Positions 49,859-60,397 of a stretch of 64,000 bases of DNA are shown in pieces; position 1 is the first letter of the stretch, and every line of letters begins with the position of its first letter. The notes beneath the pieces are model-generated. The model was not told the DNA's origin. It did not search any database and saw only the letters and a program-made list of their open reading frames with translations. Source of the DNA: Olsenella sp. An293 (lineage in GTDB: Bacteria; Actinomycetota; Coriobacteriia; Coriobacteriales; Atopobiaceae); contig NZ_NFIT01000008.1 in the NCBI RefSeq assembly GCF_002159495.1, positions 48,531 to 112,530 on the forward strand. Reading direction: 5' to 3'. The position numbers and the translations under genes are program-made.

Positions 49859-51337
49859 CTACGCCCCCATCCGCGCGAACGACTCCCTGAGCGCAGGGTA
49901 GAGCCCGTGCCAGATCTGATAGCGCCGCTCGTACTCCCCCGCCAGGGCGGCGTTGGGCGCGATGCGCTCGCGCTCGCTCACCAGCTCCCGCGCGCACTCC
50001 CCCACCGAGCCACACGCGCCCGCGGCTACGGCGGCGAGCATGGCACCGCCGTAGCCCGGCCCCTGCTCGGTGGTGGGGAGGACGAGCTCGATGCCCAGGA
50101 TGTCGGCGAGCATCTGGAGCCACAGACGGCTCTTCGCGCCGCCGCCGCACACCGTCGAGGACGCCACGTCGACGCCGAGCGAACGCGCGATCTCCACCGA
50201 GTCGCGCACGGCGAAGGCCACGCCCTCGAGCACGGAGCGCGTGAGGTCGGCGCGCGAGGTGGACATGCTCATGCCCGCGAAGGCGCCGCGGGCGTTGACG
50301 TCGTTGAGCGGGGTGCGCTCGCCCATGAGGTACGGCAGGAAGTACGGGAGGTCTGCCGGCGCGCTCGCGGGGTCGATCCCCGCCTGCTCGGCCGCCATGT
50401 CGTCCGTGCCGAGCACGTCGTTCACCCACCAGGCGTTGCAGCTCGCCGCCGAGAGGATGCACCCCATGAGGTGCCAGGCCCCGTCCGCGTGGCAGAAGGA
50501 GTGGATGCGGTCCCCCACGCCTGCCGAGAAGCTCGCCGTGGGGATGAACACGGTGCCGGACGTGCCGAGGCTGATGTTCATCGTGCCCGCGCCCACGGCG
50601 CCCGTCCCCACCGCGGCGGCGGCGTTGTCGCCCGCGCCGGCGGCCACGACCACGCCGCGGGGGAGCCCCAGCTCCTCGGCGACCTCGGGGCGCAGCGTGC
50701 CGATGGGCTCGTAGCTCTCGTGGACGCGCGGCATCTGCGCCGCGGTGAGGCCGCAGAGCGCGAGCATCTCGTCGCTCCACGTGCGCCGCGCCACGTCAAA
50801 GAGCAACGTGCCGGACGCGTCGGAGACGTCGGTGGCGTACGCGCCGGTGAGCAGGTGATTCAGGTAGTCCTTGGGCAGCAGCACGTGCGCGATGCGCGAG
50901 AAGAGCTCGGGCTCCTCCTGCCGCATCCACAGGAGCTTGGGCGCGGTGAAGCCAGCGTAGGCGATGTTGCCGGTGAGCTCGAGCAGACGAGCGGTTCCTA
51001 CCTCCTCGTTGAGGTAGCGGACCTGCTCGGCGGTGCGGCCGTCATTCCAGAGGATCGCGGGACGGATGACCTGGTCGTCGGAGTCCAGCGCAACCAGGCC
51101 GTGCATCTGGCCGCCGCAGCCGATGCCCGCCACCCGGGAGGCGTCAAAGCCGGCGAGCAGCTCCGGCACGCCCTCGCGCACCGCGCGCCACCAGTCCGCC
51201 GGGTCCTGCTGGCTCCAGCCGGGATGCGGATACTTCACGTCGTAGGACCTGCTCGTGATGTTGAGGATCGCACCCTTCTCGTCCATGAGCAGGAACTTGC
51301 AGGCGGACGTTCCCAGATCGACGCCGATGAAGTACAT
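49859..51337 (-). CDS. xylB: Xylulokinase
   Basis: 492 residues from ATG 51337, with AGGGGG upstream; an in-frame start 27 bases upstream lacks a good site. FGGY-family kinase: GVDLGTSACKFLLMDE, HPGWSQQDPADWW, IGCGGQMHGLVALD and ILWNDGRT typical of XylB, GAGDNAAAAVGTG, and GGGAKSRLWLQMLADI near the C-terminus. Phosphorylates D-xylulose, likely supplied by the adjacent isomerase or transport. Preceded by two tandem 29-bp TTGAC...GTCAA repeats and by the upstream gene's terminator. Confidence 0.88.
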   Translation of the reverse strand: MYFIGVDLGTSACKFLLMDEKGAILNITSRSYDVKYPHPGWSQQDPADWWRAVREGVPELLAGFDASRVAGIGCGGQMHGLVALDSDDQVIRPAILWNDGRTAEQVRYLNEEVGTARLLELTGNIAYAGFTAPKLLWMRQEEPELFSRIAHVLLPKDYLNHLLTGAYATDVSDASGTLLFDVARRTWSDEMLALCGLTAAQMPRVHESYEPIGTLRPEVAEELGLPRGVVVAAGAGDNAAAAVGTGAVGAGTMNISLGTSGTVFIPTASFSAGVGDRIHSFCHADGAWHLMGCILSAASCNAWWVNDVLGTDDMAAEQAGIDPASAPADLPYFLPYLMGERTPLNDVNARGAFAGMSMSTSRADLTRSVLEGVAFAVRDSVEIARSLGVDVASSTVCGGGAKSRLWLQMLADILGIELVLPTTEQGPGYGGAMLAAVAAGACGSVGECARELVSERERIAPNAALAGEYERRYQIWHGLYPALRESFARMGA

Positions 51338-51357
51338 GGCAGCCCCCTCATCTGAAC

Positions 51358-51416
51358 TTGACATTGTCGTCTGACGTCATCGTCAAATTGACACTGACGT
51401 CAGGTTATAGCGTCAA
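51358..51416 (-). promoter_or_regulatory. Two tandem 29-bp TTGAC...GTCAA repeats before xylB
   Basis: Copies at 51358-51386 and 51388-51416, one base apart. Both begin TTGACA and end GTCAA and contain TGACGTCA. The second has CGTCAGGTTATA, matching 25 of 29 positions with the repeat at 62212-62240. They lie 21-79 bases upstream of xylB, so they could be operators, or copies of the transposase-linked repeat. Confidence 0.75.
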
Positions 51417-51427
51417 AGCCGCCGACG

Positions 51428-51460
51428 CAAAAGCCCGGGGTCGAGCGGTCGGCCCCGGGC
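51428..51460 (-). terminator. Intrinsic terminator after the dehydrogenase gene
   Basis: GCCCGGGG and its partner CCCCGGGC form a strong stem with a 12-nt loop (51433-51460), followed on the minus strand by TTTTGC. It separates the dehydrogenase from xylB. Confidence 0.8.
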
Positions 51461-51485
51461 GCGGTCAGGCTCTGGCGAGCGGTTC

Positions 51486-52511
51486 CTAGCAGTAGTACTC
51501 CATCGGGTAGGTGAGGTAGGCGTTGGGCTCGAGCTGGTCGGCCGTGACGTAGCCACAGGGCGCCGCGAGCAGCTGCGGGATGCGGTTCACGATCGTGGCG
51601 CAGGTGTGCTCGACCGTGGCGGGCTTGACCACGTGGAACTCGGTGTCGGGCTCGCCGGAGATCCACCAGTCGCACATGTCGCCGTCGTCGGGGCCGTAGA
51701 CCTTGCCGATGGTCTCCTCCTCGACGGTGATGCCCTGCATGGTCTCGGCCGTGACCACCGCGGACATGCCGAGGCAGCGGCCGGCCTCGATGGTCTTGCC
51801 GAGGGTCTCGGAGTAGGTGTCCTGATCGGCGACGTACGGGACGTGCTTCTGCTCGATGGACTTGATCGTGAGGCCGAGCTTGTTGCAGATGGCCTCGACG
51901 GCGTTCCACGCGTAGGACGGCTCGAACTCGGCGGGATGCGCGATCTTGGCCTCGAACTCCTCGGGCGTGAGGTCGCAGCCGTGGGCGTTGGCGAGCGCCA
52001 GGCCGTACTCGTCGACGTTGTAGCTGTAGGCGCCCTTGATCTTCTCGATCTTGTGGATGCCGCCGGCGACGATGCCCACCATGTTGATCCAGTAGATGTC
52101 CTGCATGCCGCTGCCGGTGATGGTGCAGCCGGTCTCCTTGGCCAGCGCGTCGAGGCGGTTGATCTGCGCCGCGGCGGTGGTCCAGGGGTAGATGGCCTCC
52201 TCGCAGGTGGTGATCACGTTGATGCCGCGCGAGACGCACTTCTCCACGTGGTCGTAGATGTCGCTGATGAAGCTGAAGAGGGTCACGACGGCCACGTCGG
52301 CGTCGCACTCGTCGAGGACCTTGTCGGCGTCGTCGGAGATGACGATGCCCGTCTTGACGCCGAGGCCGGCGAAATCGCCCACGTCCTGGCCAACGACGGC
52401 CGGGTCCACGTCGATGGCGCCCACGATCTGCGCGCCGTGCTCGTAGAGGTAGCGCAGGATGTACTTGGACATCTTTCCGCACCCGTACTGGACAACCTTG
52501 ACCTTCTCCAT
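51486..52511 (-). CDS. DapB-fold NAD(P)H dehydrogenase, 2,4-diaminopentanoate dehydrogenase-like
   Basis: 341 residues. N-terminal Rossmann domain [18 protein letters not shown] with the acidic IGAIDVDP after strand 2, then [11 protein letters not shown] and the C-terminal substrate domain with [28 protein letters not shown]. Layout matches the DapB-like subgroup that includes 2,4-diaminopentanoate dehydrogenase of ornithine degradation. No other ornithine-degradation gene is nearby, and the neighbours are sugar genes, so substrate is open. Gap to leuC upstream is 510 bp of repeats, so it has its own promoter. Confidence 0.7.
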   Translation of the reverse strand: MEKVKVVQYGCGKMSKYILRYLYEHGAQIVGAIDVDPAVVGQDVGDFAGLGVKTGIVISDDADKVLDECDADVAVVTLFSFISDIYDHVEKCVSRGINVITTCEEAIYPWTTAAAQINRLDALAKETGCTITGSGMQDIYWINMVGIVAGGIHKIEKIKGAYSYNVDEYGLALANAHGCDLTPEEFEAKIAHPAEFEPSYAWNAVEAICNKLGLTIKSIEQKHVPYVADQDTYSETLGKTIEAGRCLGMSAVVTAETMQGITVEEETIGKVYGPDDGDMCDWWISGEPDTEFHVVKPATVEHTCATIVNRIPQLLAAPCGYVTADQLEPNAYLTYPMEYYC

Positions 52512-52663
52512 CGTTGCTCCCTGCCCTCGCGCGGCCGTCCGATGCGGCCGACCTCGGGGCCGACTCTAGTACCCGGATATCGATTTCAGGGAAGGGGGAA
52601 CCCGGCGGGCGCGGCGCGCGGCGCGGCCAGAGGCCCCGATTCCGGCGCGAGCGGCACATGGCC

Positions 52664-52880
52664 GCAAAATCGACCTTCGATCCATTTTTAGTCGTCGACG
52701 AAAACAAAAGTCGCCTCCGATCCATGAAAAATGGAGACTCAAGGACGCGGGTGCTTTTGCTCAACTGGACTTTTTCTCTCGGACCCTCGTCGAGAAGCCG
52801 TCGCAGTCGCATTTTTCCATGGATCGGAGGCGACTTTTGTTTTTCGCGGGATAGGAATATGGACCGAAGATCGATTTTGC
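52664..52880. repeat. 40-bp-step four-unit array, copy 2
   Basis: Reverse units at 52664-52685 and 52704-52725, forward units at 52819-52840 and 52859-52880. The inner pair (52704 and 52819) is perfectly complementary over 22 nt, the outer pair 20 of 22. Total 217 bp, spacer 93 bp, both identical in length to copy 3 although the sequences differ. Confidence 0.9.
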
Positions 52881-52917
52881 AGGCATATGCCGCATGCGAG
52901 AAGAACGCGAGGCAGCA

Positions 52918-53005
52918 GGGAGCCCCCGGTCCTTCTAGCCAAGCGAATCACGAAGCGAGCGAGCGCAGCGAGCGCTGAGCTTGGTGAGAAAGACCGGGGG
53001 CTCCC
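52918..53005 (-). repeat. Palindromic element with the pcrA-type interior (after leuC)
   Basis: Arms 52918-52936 (GGGAGCCCCCGGTCCTTCT) and 52987-53005 pair with one mismatch. The interior contains GCGAATCACGAAGCGAGCGA and CGCTGAGC, about 80 per cent identical to the interior of the element in pcrA. It starts 16 bases after the leuC stop. Confidence 0.85.
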
Positions 53006-53021
53006 GGGCAGGTCAGAGACC

Positions 53022-54284
<1,263 letters not shown>

Positions 54285-54285
54285 G

Positions 54286-55821
54286 CTACTTCCCTTCCTT
54301 GGAACGCGTGGTCTGGATCATGCGATTGATCGCGTTGACGTAGGCCTTGGCGCTCGAGACGATGATGTCGTTGTCCGCGCCGCGGCCGGTGTAGACGCGG
54401 CCGTCCTCGGCGGTGATGCGCACCGTGACCTCGCCGATGGCGTCGATGCCGCGCGTGATGGCCTTGACGGAGAACTCCGCGAGGTCGCCGTGGACCGCCA
54501 CGACCTTGTCGATGGCCTGGTAGGCGGCGTCGACCGGACCGGTGCCCGTGGCGGCGACCACGTGCGCCACGCCGAGCTCGTCGGTGATCGTGGCCGTGGC
54601 CGTGGGGATCAGCGGGTCGCCGCAGGAGACCTGCAGGGCATCGAGCGTGTAGACGGCAGCGACGTCGCGCTGGCGCTCCTGGACCATCGACTCGAGGTCC
54701 TCGTCGTAGACCTCCTTCTTCTGGTCCGCGATCTCGAGGAAGCGCTGGTAGACCTCGTCGAACTCGGTGTCGGCGAAGGTGTAGCCGAGCTCGGAGAGGC
54801 GGTGGCGAAGCGCAGCGTGGCCGGAGCGCGCCGAGAGGATGATCTCGGAGCCGGCGGCGCCCACGTCGGCGGGGTCGATGATCTCGTAGGTGTCGCGCGC
54901 CTTGAGGACGCCGTCCTGATGGATGCCGGAGGAGTGCGCGAAGGCGTTGGCGCCGACGATGGCCTTGTTGGCCTGGACGCTCATGCCGGTGATGCGGGAG
55001 ACGAGGTGGCTCGCGCGGGTGAGCTCCTGGGTCACGATGTCGGTGTGGGCGTCGAGCTCCTCGCCATGCATCTTGATGGCCATGACGACCTCTTCGAGCG
55101 CGGTGTTGCCGGCGCGCTCGCCCAGGCCGTTGATGGTGCACTCAATCTGGCGGGCGCCGTTCTTGACGCCCTGGAGGGCAAGGGCCGTGGCCATGCCAAG
55201 GTCGTTGTGCGTGTGCACGGAGATGATGACGTCCTCGATGCCAATGACGTTGTCCGCGAGGCCCTTGATGCGCCGTCCGAAGTCCTCGGGAAGCTGGTAT
55301 CCCGTGGTGTCGGGGATGTTCACGACGGTGGCGCCGGCCTTGACGACGGCCTGGATCACGCGCTCGAGGAACGCCTGGTCGGCGCGGCCGGCGTCCTCGG
55401 CGTAGAACTCGACGTCCTCGACGTAGCGCTTGGCGTACTCAACGCAGTGGACGGCGCGCTCGACGCACTCGTCCTCGGTGATGCGCAACTTGTCGCGCAG
55501 GTGGCTCGGCGAGACGCCGATGCCGGTGTGGATGCGCGGGCGCTTGGCCGTCGCGAGCGCCTCGGCCGCGCGGTCGATGTCCTTCTCGACGGCGCGTGTG
55601 AGGCCGCAGACCACGCAGGAGTCGCCCGCGAGACGGCCGATCTCCTGCACGGAGCGGAAGTCGCCCGGGGAGGAGATGGGAAAACCCGCCTCGATGACGT
55701 CGACGCCCATGCGAATGAGCTGCTGGGCGACGACGAGCTTCTCCTCGGTGTTCATGGAGGCGCCGGGGGACTGCTCCCCGTCGCGCAGCGTGGTGTCAAA
55801 GATGTGAATCTTCCTGGTCAT
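54286..55821 (-). CDS. leuA: 2-isopropylmalate synthase
   Basis: 511 residues. First committed step of leucine synthesis: condenses acetyl-CoA with 2-oxoisovalerate. [13 protein letters not shown] at the N-terminus (metal-binding Asp), [12 protein letters not shown] with the HxH metal ligands, [15 protein letters not shown]. The C-terminal domain (about 390-511) is the leucine-sensing LeuA_dimer region, so feedback inhibition by leucine is expected. Transcribed first, followed by leuC; the upstream 158 bp is divergent from a HAD gene. No T-box is visible there. Confidence 0.95.
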   Translation of the reverse strand: MTRKIHIFDTTLRDGEQSPGASMNTEEKLVVAQQLIRMGVDVIEAGFPISSPGDFRSVQEIGRLAGDSCVVCGLTRAVEKDIDRAAEALATAKRPRIHTGIGVSPSHLRDKLRITEDECVERAVHCVEYAKRYVEDVEFYAEDAGRADQAFLERVIQAVVKAGATVVNIPDTTGYQLPEDFGRRIKGLADNVIGIEDVIISVHTHNDLGMATALALQGVKNGARQIECTINGLGERAGNTALEEVVMAIKMHGEELDAHTDIVTQELTRASHLVSRITGMSVQANKAIVGANAFAHSSGIHQDGVLKARDTYEIIDPADVGAAGSEIILSARSGHAALRHRLSELGYTFADTEFDEVYQRFLEIADQKKEVYDEDLESMVQERQRDVAAVYTLDALQVSCGDPLIPTATATITDELGVAHVVAATGTGPVDAAYQAIDKVVAVHGDLAEFSVKAITRGIDAIGEVTVRITAEDGRVYTGRGADNDIIVSSAKAYVNAINRMIQTTRSKEGK

Positions 55822-55979
55822 GGTGTTGGCCTTTCTCGTCTGCGGCGCAGTGGCCCAGTGTTAGTGCACGATTATGCCTAAAACGGTGCGCGTCGGGGCG
55901 GCGTGGGCGGCAGATGGATTCTGCGCCGTAACAAACAGGGGCGCGTCTACAATGTGACGTGGCCGACGAAAGGAGCCAC

Positions 55980-56810
55980 ATGTATCGTCTCATCGCCTGC
56001 GACCTCGACGAGACCCTGCTCGACGACGAGCACCGCATTCCCGAGCGCGTCCGCCGGGCGATCGCCGCGGCGCGCGAGCGCGGGGCGCGCTTCGTCCCCG
56101 CCACGGGAAGGCCGTTTGAGTCGGTCAACGACACCCTGGCCGACCTCGGGCTCCTCGACGCGGCCGGCGAGTACGTCATCTCCTTCAACGGCGGCGTGCT
56201 CACCGAGAACGCAGACACCTCCCGCCCGCTCACCACCTGCTCGCTCGCGCCCGACGTGGCCGAGGCCCTCTACCAGGCGGGCATCGAGCGCGGGCTCTGC
56301 GTTCACGTCTACACGCTCGACCACGTCTACCTCTACAACTACTGGCCCGTCGAGCGCTCCTACATCGAAGGCCGCATGAACATCGTCGAGACCCACGAGC
56401 CCACGCTCGACTTTGTCGAGAAGAACGGCGAGGTCGTCGTCAAGCTCCTCTTCATGAGCCTCGACATGGAGGAGCTGCGCCGCACCGAGCGCGAGCTCGC
56501 CGCCGCCGGGCTCACCGCGGGCCTCGACGTCGTCTACTCCTCCAACCGCTACCTCGAGTTCAACGCGCCCGGCATCAACAAGGGCGCGGGCCTGCTCGCG
56601 CTCGCTGAGCACCTGGGCATCGCTCCGGGGGAGACCATGGCCATCGGGGACAACTCCAACGACGTCCCCATGATCCGCGCCGCGGGGCTCGGCGTGGCGG
56701 TCGCCAACGCCTCCGAGGAGGCCCGGGCCGCCGCAGGCTACGTCTGCGATGACGACAACAACGCCGGCGGGGTCGCCGAGGCGATCGAGCGGTTCGTGCT
56801 CGGCGCGTGA
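55980..56810 (+). CDS. Cof-type HAD hydrolase
   Basis: 276 residues from ATG 55980 with AAAGGAG upstream. HAD motif I IACDLDETLLDD (5-16), motif II VPATGRPF, cap, and motif IV MAIGDNSNDVPMI followed by GVAVANA. Cytoplasmic phosphatase with unknown substrate. Divergent from leuA. Third Cof-type HAD gene in the window, none of them close copies. Confidence 0.87.
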   Translation: MYRLIACDLDETLLDDEHRIPERVRRAIAAARERGARFVPATGRPFESVNDTLADLGLLDAAGEYVISFNGGVLTENADTSRPLTTCSLAPDVAEALYQAGIERGLCVHVYTLDHVYLYNYWPVERSYIEGRMNIVETHEPTLDFVEKNGEVVVKLLFMSLDMEELRRTERELAAAGLTAGLDVVYSSNRYLEFNAPGINKGAGLLALAEHLGIAPGETMAIGDNSNDVPMIRAAGLGVAVANASEEARAAAGYVCDDDNNAGGVAEAIERFVLGA

Positions 56811-57188
56811 CCTGCCGGGCGCCCGGGACGCCCCCCTGCTCACAATTGACAAGAGACGTCGGGCGACGCCGCAGCGTAGCGACGTCGTTGTGACCAGCGC
56901 TGCCCCGCGTTCTGCGTATGGGCCCACATTTTTCAACTCCAATAGCTTGAAATTAAAACTTTCTGTTTGTACGAATTAGCATTGCGCTATAACCAATTGA
57001 CCGTTAATTCATACCGCTGACGGCATAGCTGAAAACGTTTTCAGTTTGAAAACTATCATTGAAGAACTCTCATTTGAACACGGTGAAGTTGCTAAGGGAG
57101 GTGATGTCCGTCAGGCAACGACACGCCAGCACGAAACACATCCCCCGGTTATCACCTTGATTCTGTTTTCAATCATGAGGAGAAGAAC
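56811..57188 (+). other. 378-bp region before the DUF2975 gene
   Basis: After the HAD gene, 56920-57190 is markedly A+T-richer than the rest of the window. It contains the cre-like TGAAAACGTTTTCA (57030-57043). A strong AAGGGAGGTGAT precedes a possible 18-codon ORF (57104-57160, MSVRQRHASTK...) at poor spacing; I rate that low. An inverted GACGTCG/CGACGTC pair near 56850-56890 is also seen. Confidence 0.5.
57030..57043. promoter_or_regulatory. cre-like palindrome TGAAAACGTTTTCA
   Basis: A perfect 14-bp palindrome that fits the catabolite-responsive element consensus (TGNAANCGNTNNCA). Lies about 145 bp before the DUF2975 gene start. Could bind CcpA or another LacI-family protein. Confidence 0.65.
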
Positions 57189-57677
57189 ATGGACTCATCA
57201 CTCAACAGGGAATGTCGCGTCGCGCGGCGCTGGTCGCGCTTTGGCGCCGTCGCCCTTCACGGCGCCGCAGGGCTCGGGACTATCGCGGAGATCGCGTTTT
57301 GCCTTCTGCTCGTCAGGAAGGGCCTCCCGGACGTCCGGGACATCCTGCTCTTCGAGGTGCCCCTCGTCCTCTCCCAGTGCATGACGCTGGGCACGATCTT
57401 CCTGCTCGCGGAGTTCCTGAGGCACTTCTGCAGGGACGACTCCCCCTTCGGCGGAGCCCAGTCGACGCGCCTCGTCATGACCTCCGTGCTGCTGCTCGGC
57501 CATCTGCTGCTCGAGCTTGTGGTCGCCGGGACGGCGCCGGCAGGGGCCCTGGAGTCGCTCGCCCTCGACGTCGACCTCGATCTCAAGGGCGCCGTCTTGA
57601 TGGTGTTTCTCGTCTGCCTGGCGATGGTCGTTCGATATGGAAACGCTCTTAAGGAGGATTCCGACGCCTTCGTTTAG
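57189..57677 (+). CDS. DUF2975-type membrane protein
   Basis: 162 residues, four hydrophobic segments (about 20-42, 55-75, 92-113 and 133-148), with DVDLDLKGAVLMVFLVCLAMVVRYG near the C-terminus, typical of DUF2975. Usually encoded next to a small XRE (YozG-like) regulator, as here (42 bp downstream). Function is unknown in the family. AGGAGAAGAAC precedes the ATG. Follows an A+T-rich leader with a cre-like site, unlike the rest of the window. Confidence 0.75.
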   Translation: MDSSLNRECRVARRWSRFGAVALHGAAGLGTIAEIAFCLLLVRKGLPDVRDILLFEVPLVLSQCMTLGTIFLLAEFLRHFCRDDSPFGGAQSTRLVMTSVLLLGHLLLELVVAGTAPAGALESLALDVDLDLKGAVLMVFLVCLAMVVRYGNALKEDSDAFV

Positions 57678-57719
57678 ATAATATAGTCCTATGTAAAAAA
57701 CGTTCACGGAGGTGACGAG

Positions 57720-57980
57720 GTGCCCATTGTCATGAGGCTCGACCGCGTAATGGCGGAGAGGAAGATCACGTCGACGGAGCTTGCCAAGCGGATCGGCACC
57801 TCCACGGTCAATCTCTCGAACATCAAGAACGGGCACATCCGCGGCATGCGCTTCTCGACGCTCGAGGCCCTCTGCCAGGTGCTCAACTGCAAGCCCGGCG
57901 ACCTCGTCGACTACCTGTCGCCCGAGGAGGCCGCCGCCGAGCAGTCCCTCGGCGAGATTCGCGAGCGCAACTACCAGTAG
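57720..57980 (+). CDS. YozG-like XRE/Cro family regulator
   Basis: 86 residues from GTG 57720, 7 bases after GGAGG. Single helix-turn-helix of the YozG kind: MRLDRVMAERKITSTELAKRIG, recognition helix TSTVNLSNIKNGHIRGMRFS, then LEALCQVLNCKPGDLVDYL. Paired with the DUF2975 gene upstream, as elsewhere; likely autoregulates the pair (inference). A terminator follows. Confidence 0.88.
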   Translation: MPIVMRLDRVMAERKITSTELAKRIGTSTVNLSNIKNGHIRGMRFSTLEALCQVLNCKPGDLVDYLSPEEAAAEQSLGEIRERNYQ

Positions 57981-58002
57981 ACTCACCCACGCGAGCTCTA
58001 CG

Positions 58003-58043
58003 CGAGAGGGGGCGACGGGACATCCCGCCGCCCCCTCCTCTCG
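58003..58043 (+). terminator. Bidirectional terminator-like hairpin
   Basis: GAGAGGGGGCGACGGGA pairs with TCCCGCCGCCCCCTCCTCTC (about 58004-58041), a long G+C-rich stem with one bulge, between the XRE gene and the convergent nudC. Confidence 0.75.
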
Positions 58044-58061
58044 TTCGTCATGACGAGGCGC

Positions 58062-58955
58062 TCACTCCCAGGCGGCGCGCCCCATGAGGCGGAAGCGCTC
58101 GATCATCTCGCCGGTGAGGCTCGCCCGGTCCCCCGTCCGCTCGAGGGGGATGTCGGCGCGCGAGAACCAGCGCGCCTCCTTGAGCTCGGTGCGGTCCACC
58201 GCGATGGTCGGGTCGCCGTCGACCTCGCACCAAAAGCCCACGAGCAGCGTGTCCGTGAAGCTCCACGGCTGGCTCTTGTAGAAGCGCAGGTTCTTGACGG
58301 TCAGCCCCACCTCCTCCATCACCTCTCGGCGCACCGTGTCCTCGAGCGGCTCCCCGATCTCGGTGAAGCCGGCGACGAGCGCCCAGAGCGCCGTGGTGCG
58401 GCCGGCGTAGCGCGTGAGCACGATCTTCTCGTCATTGCCGTCGCAGCTGGTCACGGCGCAGATGATGCCTGGGCAGATCTTGGGGTAGACGATGTGGGCG
58501 CACTCCGGGCATACGATCTCGCGGCTCGCCGGGGCGAGCTCGGTCGGCGCGCCGCAACGGCCGCAGAAGCGATTGCCGCGATACCAGCGGTCGAGCTGGG
58601 AGCCCGTGGCGGCAGCAAACAGCAGATGCTGCGGCTCGGCTCGGCGCAGCCAGCTCACGGACTCGTACGAAAAGCCCGCAGGCGCGGCAACCCGGTCGTC
58701 AAGGGCGAGGAAGAATCGGTCCTCCCCTAGCGAGAAGAGGTAGGTCGTGCGGCCCGGCCTGCGCGTGTAGTCTCCCAGGCGCGGAAGCTCGACCTCCTCG
58801 CCTGCGTCGCCGGCGTCGGCGTCCGCGCGACCCACGTGCGTTACCCGCGCGAGACAGCCGTCGCTCGTGAAGTGCAGGACATAGTCCGCATCCGCCGGTT
58901 CGAGCGACGAGAAGCGGTTGTCATAGACGTGCCCTGGACCGACCTCCTGAATCAT
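58062..58955 (-). CDS. nudC: NAD+ diphosphatase (Nudix) NudC
   Basis: 297 residues from ATG 58955, with GGAGG 4 bases upstream. Zinc ribbon CGRCGAP...CPECAHIVYP (about 130-160), then the Nudix box GFTEIGEPLEDTVRREVMEEVGL and the SQPWSF motif that marks NADH pyrophosphatases. Hydrolyses NAD(H) to NMN(H) and AMP; some members de-cap NAD-capped RNA. Single gene, convergent with the XRE gene. Confidence 0.92.
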   Translation of the reverse strand: MIQEVGPGHVYDNRFSSLEPADADYVLHFTSDGCLARVTHVGRADADAGDAGEEVELPRLGDYTRRPGRTTYLFSLGEDRFFLALDDRVAAPAGFSYESVSWLRRAEPQHLLFAAATGSQLDRWYRGNRFCGRCGAPTELAPASREIVCPECAHIVYPKICPGIICAVTSCDGNDEKIVLTRYAGRTTALWALVAGFTEIGEPLEDTVRREVMEEVGLTVKNLRFYKSQPWSFTDTLLVGFWCEVDGDPTIAVDRTELKEARWFSRADIPLERTGDRASLTGEMIERFRLMGRAAWE

Positions 58956-59301
58956 GCTTCCTCCCAACGTGGGTCCCACAAAAATGGCTGCTACCTGACA
59001 TCATGACGCTTGACGGCCGGCCCGGACTCGGAAATCCATGGGCGGGAGACGCCGCTTTCATGCAAAACCGCTCTTCGATCCATAATGAGCTCGCGCCGAA
59101 AACAAAACCTCGCTTCGATCCATGGGTTTTCACGCCTCCGGGCCAAAACGAATAATCGCCATCTGCGGTTTTGTCCTGACGGCGCCCTCACGCTCCCGCT
59201 TTGAGCCCATTTTTCCATGGATCGAAGCGAGGTTTTGCGTTGCCGCCATCAGCAAAATGGATTGGAACTCGATTTTGCAGCGCCCGCGCGTCCGACCAGG
59301 C
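58956..59301. other. 346-bp region between the EamA and nudC genes
   Basis: Almost entirely occupied by array copy 3 (59062-59278). No gene seen. It contains the upstream region of nudC. Confidence 0.7.
59062..59278. repeat. 40-bp-step four-unit array, copy 3
   Basis: Reverse units 59062-59083 and 59102-59123, forward units 59217-59238 and 59257-59278. Inner units are complementary over 21 of 22 nt. Compared with copy 2 the inner stem changes in pairs (GAAGCGAGG/CCTCGCTTC here, GGAGGCGAC/GTCGCCTCC there). Same 217-bp length and 93-bp spacer. Confidence 0.9.
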
Positions 59302-60234
59302 CTAGTCCCGCCGACGCACGAGGAGCTCGCTCACCAGCACCGCCACGAAAATGGTTCCAAAGCCCACGGCAATGCGAGGCGTCACGAGCTCATGGTAGAA
59401 GATCACACTGGAGGCCACGGCAAAGACGCTCTCCAGAGAGAGCAGCAGCGACGCCTGGGCGGGCGGCACGTGAGCCTGCCCGAGGTTTTGCACCACCATG
59501 CACACGCACGAGGAGAGCAAGACGAGATAGGCCAGCGAGAGCCACACGTCGGCGGATGAGAAGATGGCCGGGTCGGGCGGGGTCTCGGTGAGAGCCGCCG
59601 TCCCGAGCGCGACGAGCGCGCTCACGGCAAGCTGGACCACCGTGAGCGTCATCACGTCGTGAGCAGAGGAGAAGCGCGCCACGAGCACGATGTGCACGGC
59701 GAAGAGCGCCGCGGCGGCGAGCGTGAGCCAGTCGCCGCCGCTCATGATCAGCGAGAGGTCGTCGCCGAGGGCGACCAGCCCCACGCCCACGATGGCGAGC
59801 GCCGCCGCGACGAGGTTGTTTGCCTCGGGCCTGCGGCGCGTGACGGCCCAGTTGAAAAACGGCACCATCACGCAATACGTGGCGGTGAGAAAGGCGTTGC
59901 GACCAGGGGTGGTGTCGTCGAGGCCAATGTTTTGCACCACGAAGGCAGATCCCGATGCCACGCCGAGGATGGTACCCATCACGAGATGGCTCAGGTCGAA
60001 ATTGTCACGCAAGGTGCGCCAGAACAGCGCGCCCACGATGAGCGCGGACACGAGAAAGCGGATGCCCATCAGCCACGCGGGCGGGATGACGTCGAGCGTG
60101 TCCTTCATCACGACGAACGAGCCGCCCCAGATGGCGGCAGAGAAGGCGAGGGCGACCTTCCAGGCCCACTGGGGCACGGCACGTCGCCCGGGGCGCGAGC
60201 CCCTCGTAACCGCTCTGTCCATTTCCGCATTCAT
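59302..60234 (-). CDS. EamA/DMT superfamily transporter
   Basis: 310 residues, ten helices in two EamA repeats. WGGSFVVMKDTLDVIPPAWLMGIRFLVSALIVG opens repeat 1, and SLESVFAVASSVIFYHELVTPRIAVGFGTIFVAVLVSELLV closes repeat 2, as in RhaT/YdcZ-like members. Probable efflux of a small metabolite, substrate unknown. Alone on its strand; divergent from the Fe-S scaffold gene. Confidence 0.85.
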   Translation of the reverse strand: MNAEMDRAVTRGSRPGRRAVPQWAWKVALAFSAAIWGGSFVVMKDTLDVIPPAWLMGIRFLVSALIVGALFWRTLRDNFDLSHLVMGTILGVASGSAFVVQNIGLDDTTPGRNAFLTATYCVMVPFFNWAVTRRRPEANNLVAAALAIVGVGLVALGDDLSLIMSGGDWLTLAAAALFAVHIVLVARFSSAHDVMTLTVVQLAVSALVALGTAALTETPPDPAIFSSADVWLSLAYLVLLSSCVCMVVQNLGQAHVPPAQASLLLSLESVFAVASSVIFYHELVTPRIAVGFGTIFVAVLVSELLVRRRD

Positions 60235-60397
60235 GGAGCGCGATTATAGCAGCCCACTCGCGGGACGCCGGCGAGCGAGCGCCCGAAAAACGACGCCGTC
60301 GGGACTCATGCGCGGACCGTTTTGCCGTAAACTAGACCCTGACTGGCAAGGACCGGTCGCATGGCACCGACCTCAACACCACGGAGAGGAGCATTAC

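Larger units (their letters stand above)
52512..53021. other. 510-bp repeat-filled region (leuC / dehydrogenase)
   Basis: Between the leuC stop and the dehydrogenase start. Holds array copy 2 (52664-52880), the palindromic element 52918-53005 and one CGAGAAGAACG at 52897. I see no gene. Confidence 0.7.

Noticed and set aside
55822..55979. T-box leader before leuA
   Set aside because: Only 158 bp shared with a divergent gene, and no T-box core or terminator is seen.
57104..57160. Leader peptide before the DUF2975 gene
   Set aside because: The AAGGGAGGTGAT site is too close to the ATG and nothing supports the 18-codon product; mentioned only as a possibility.
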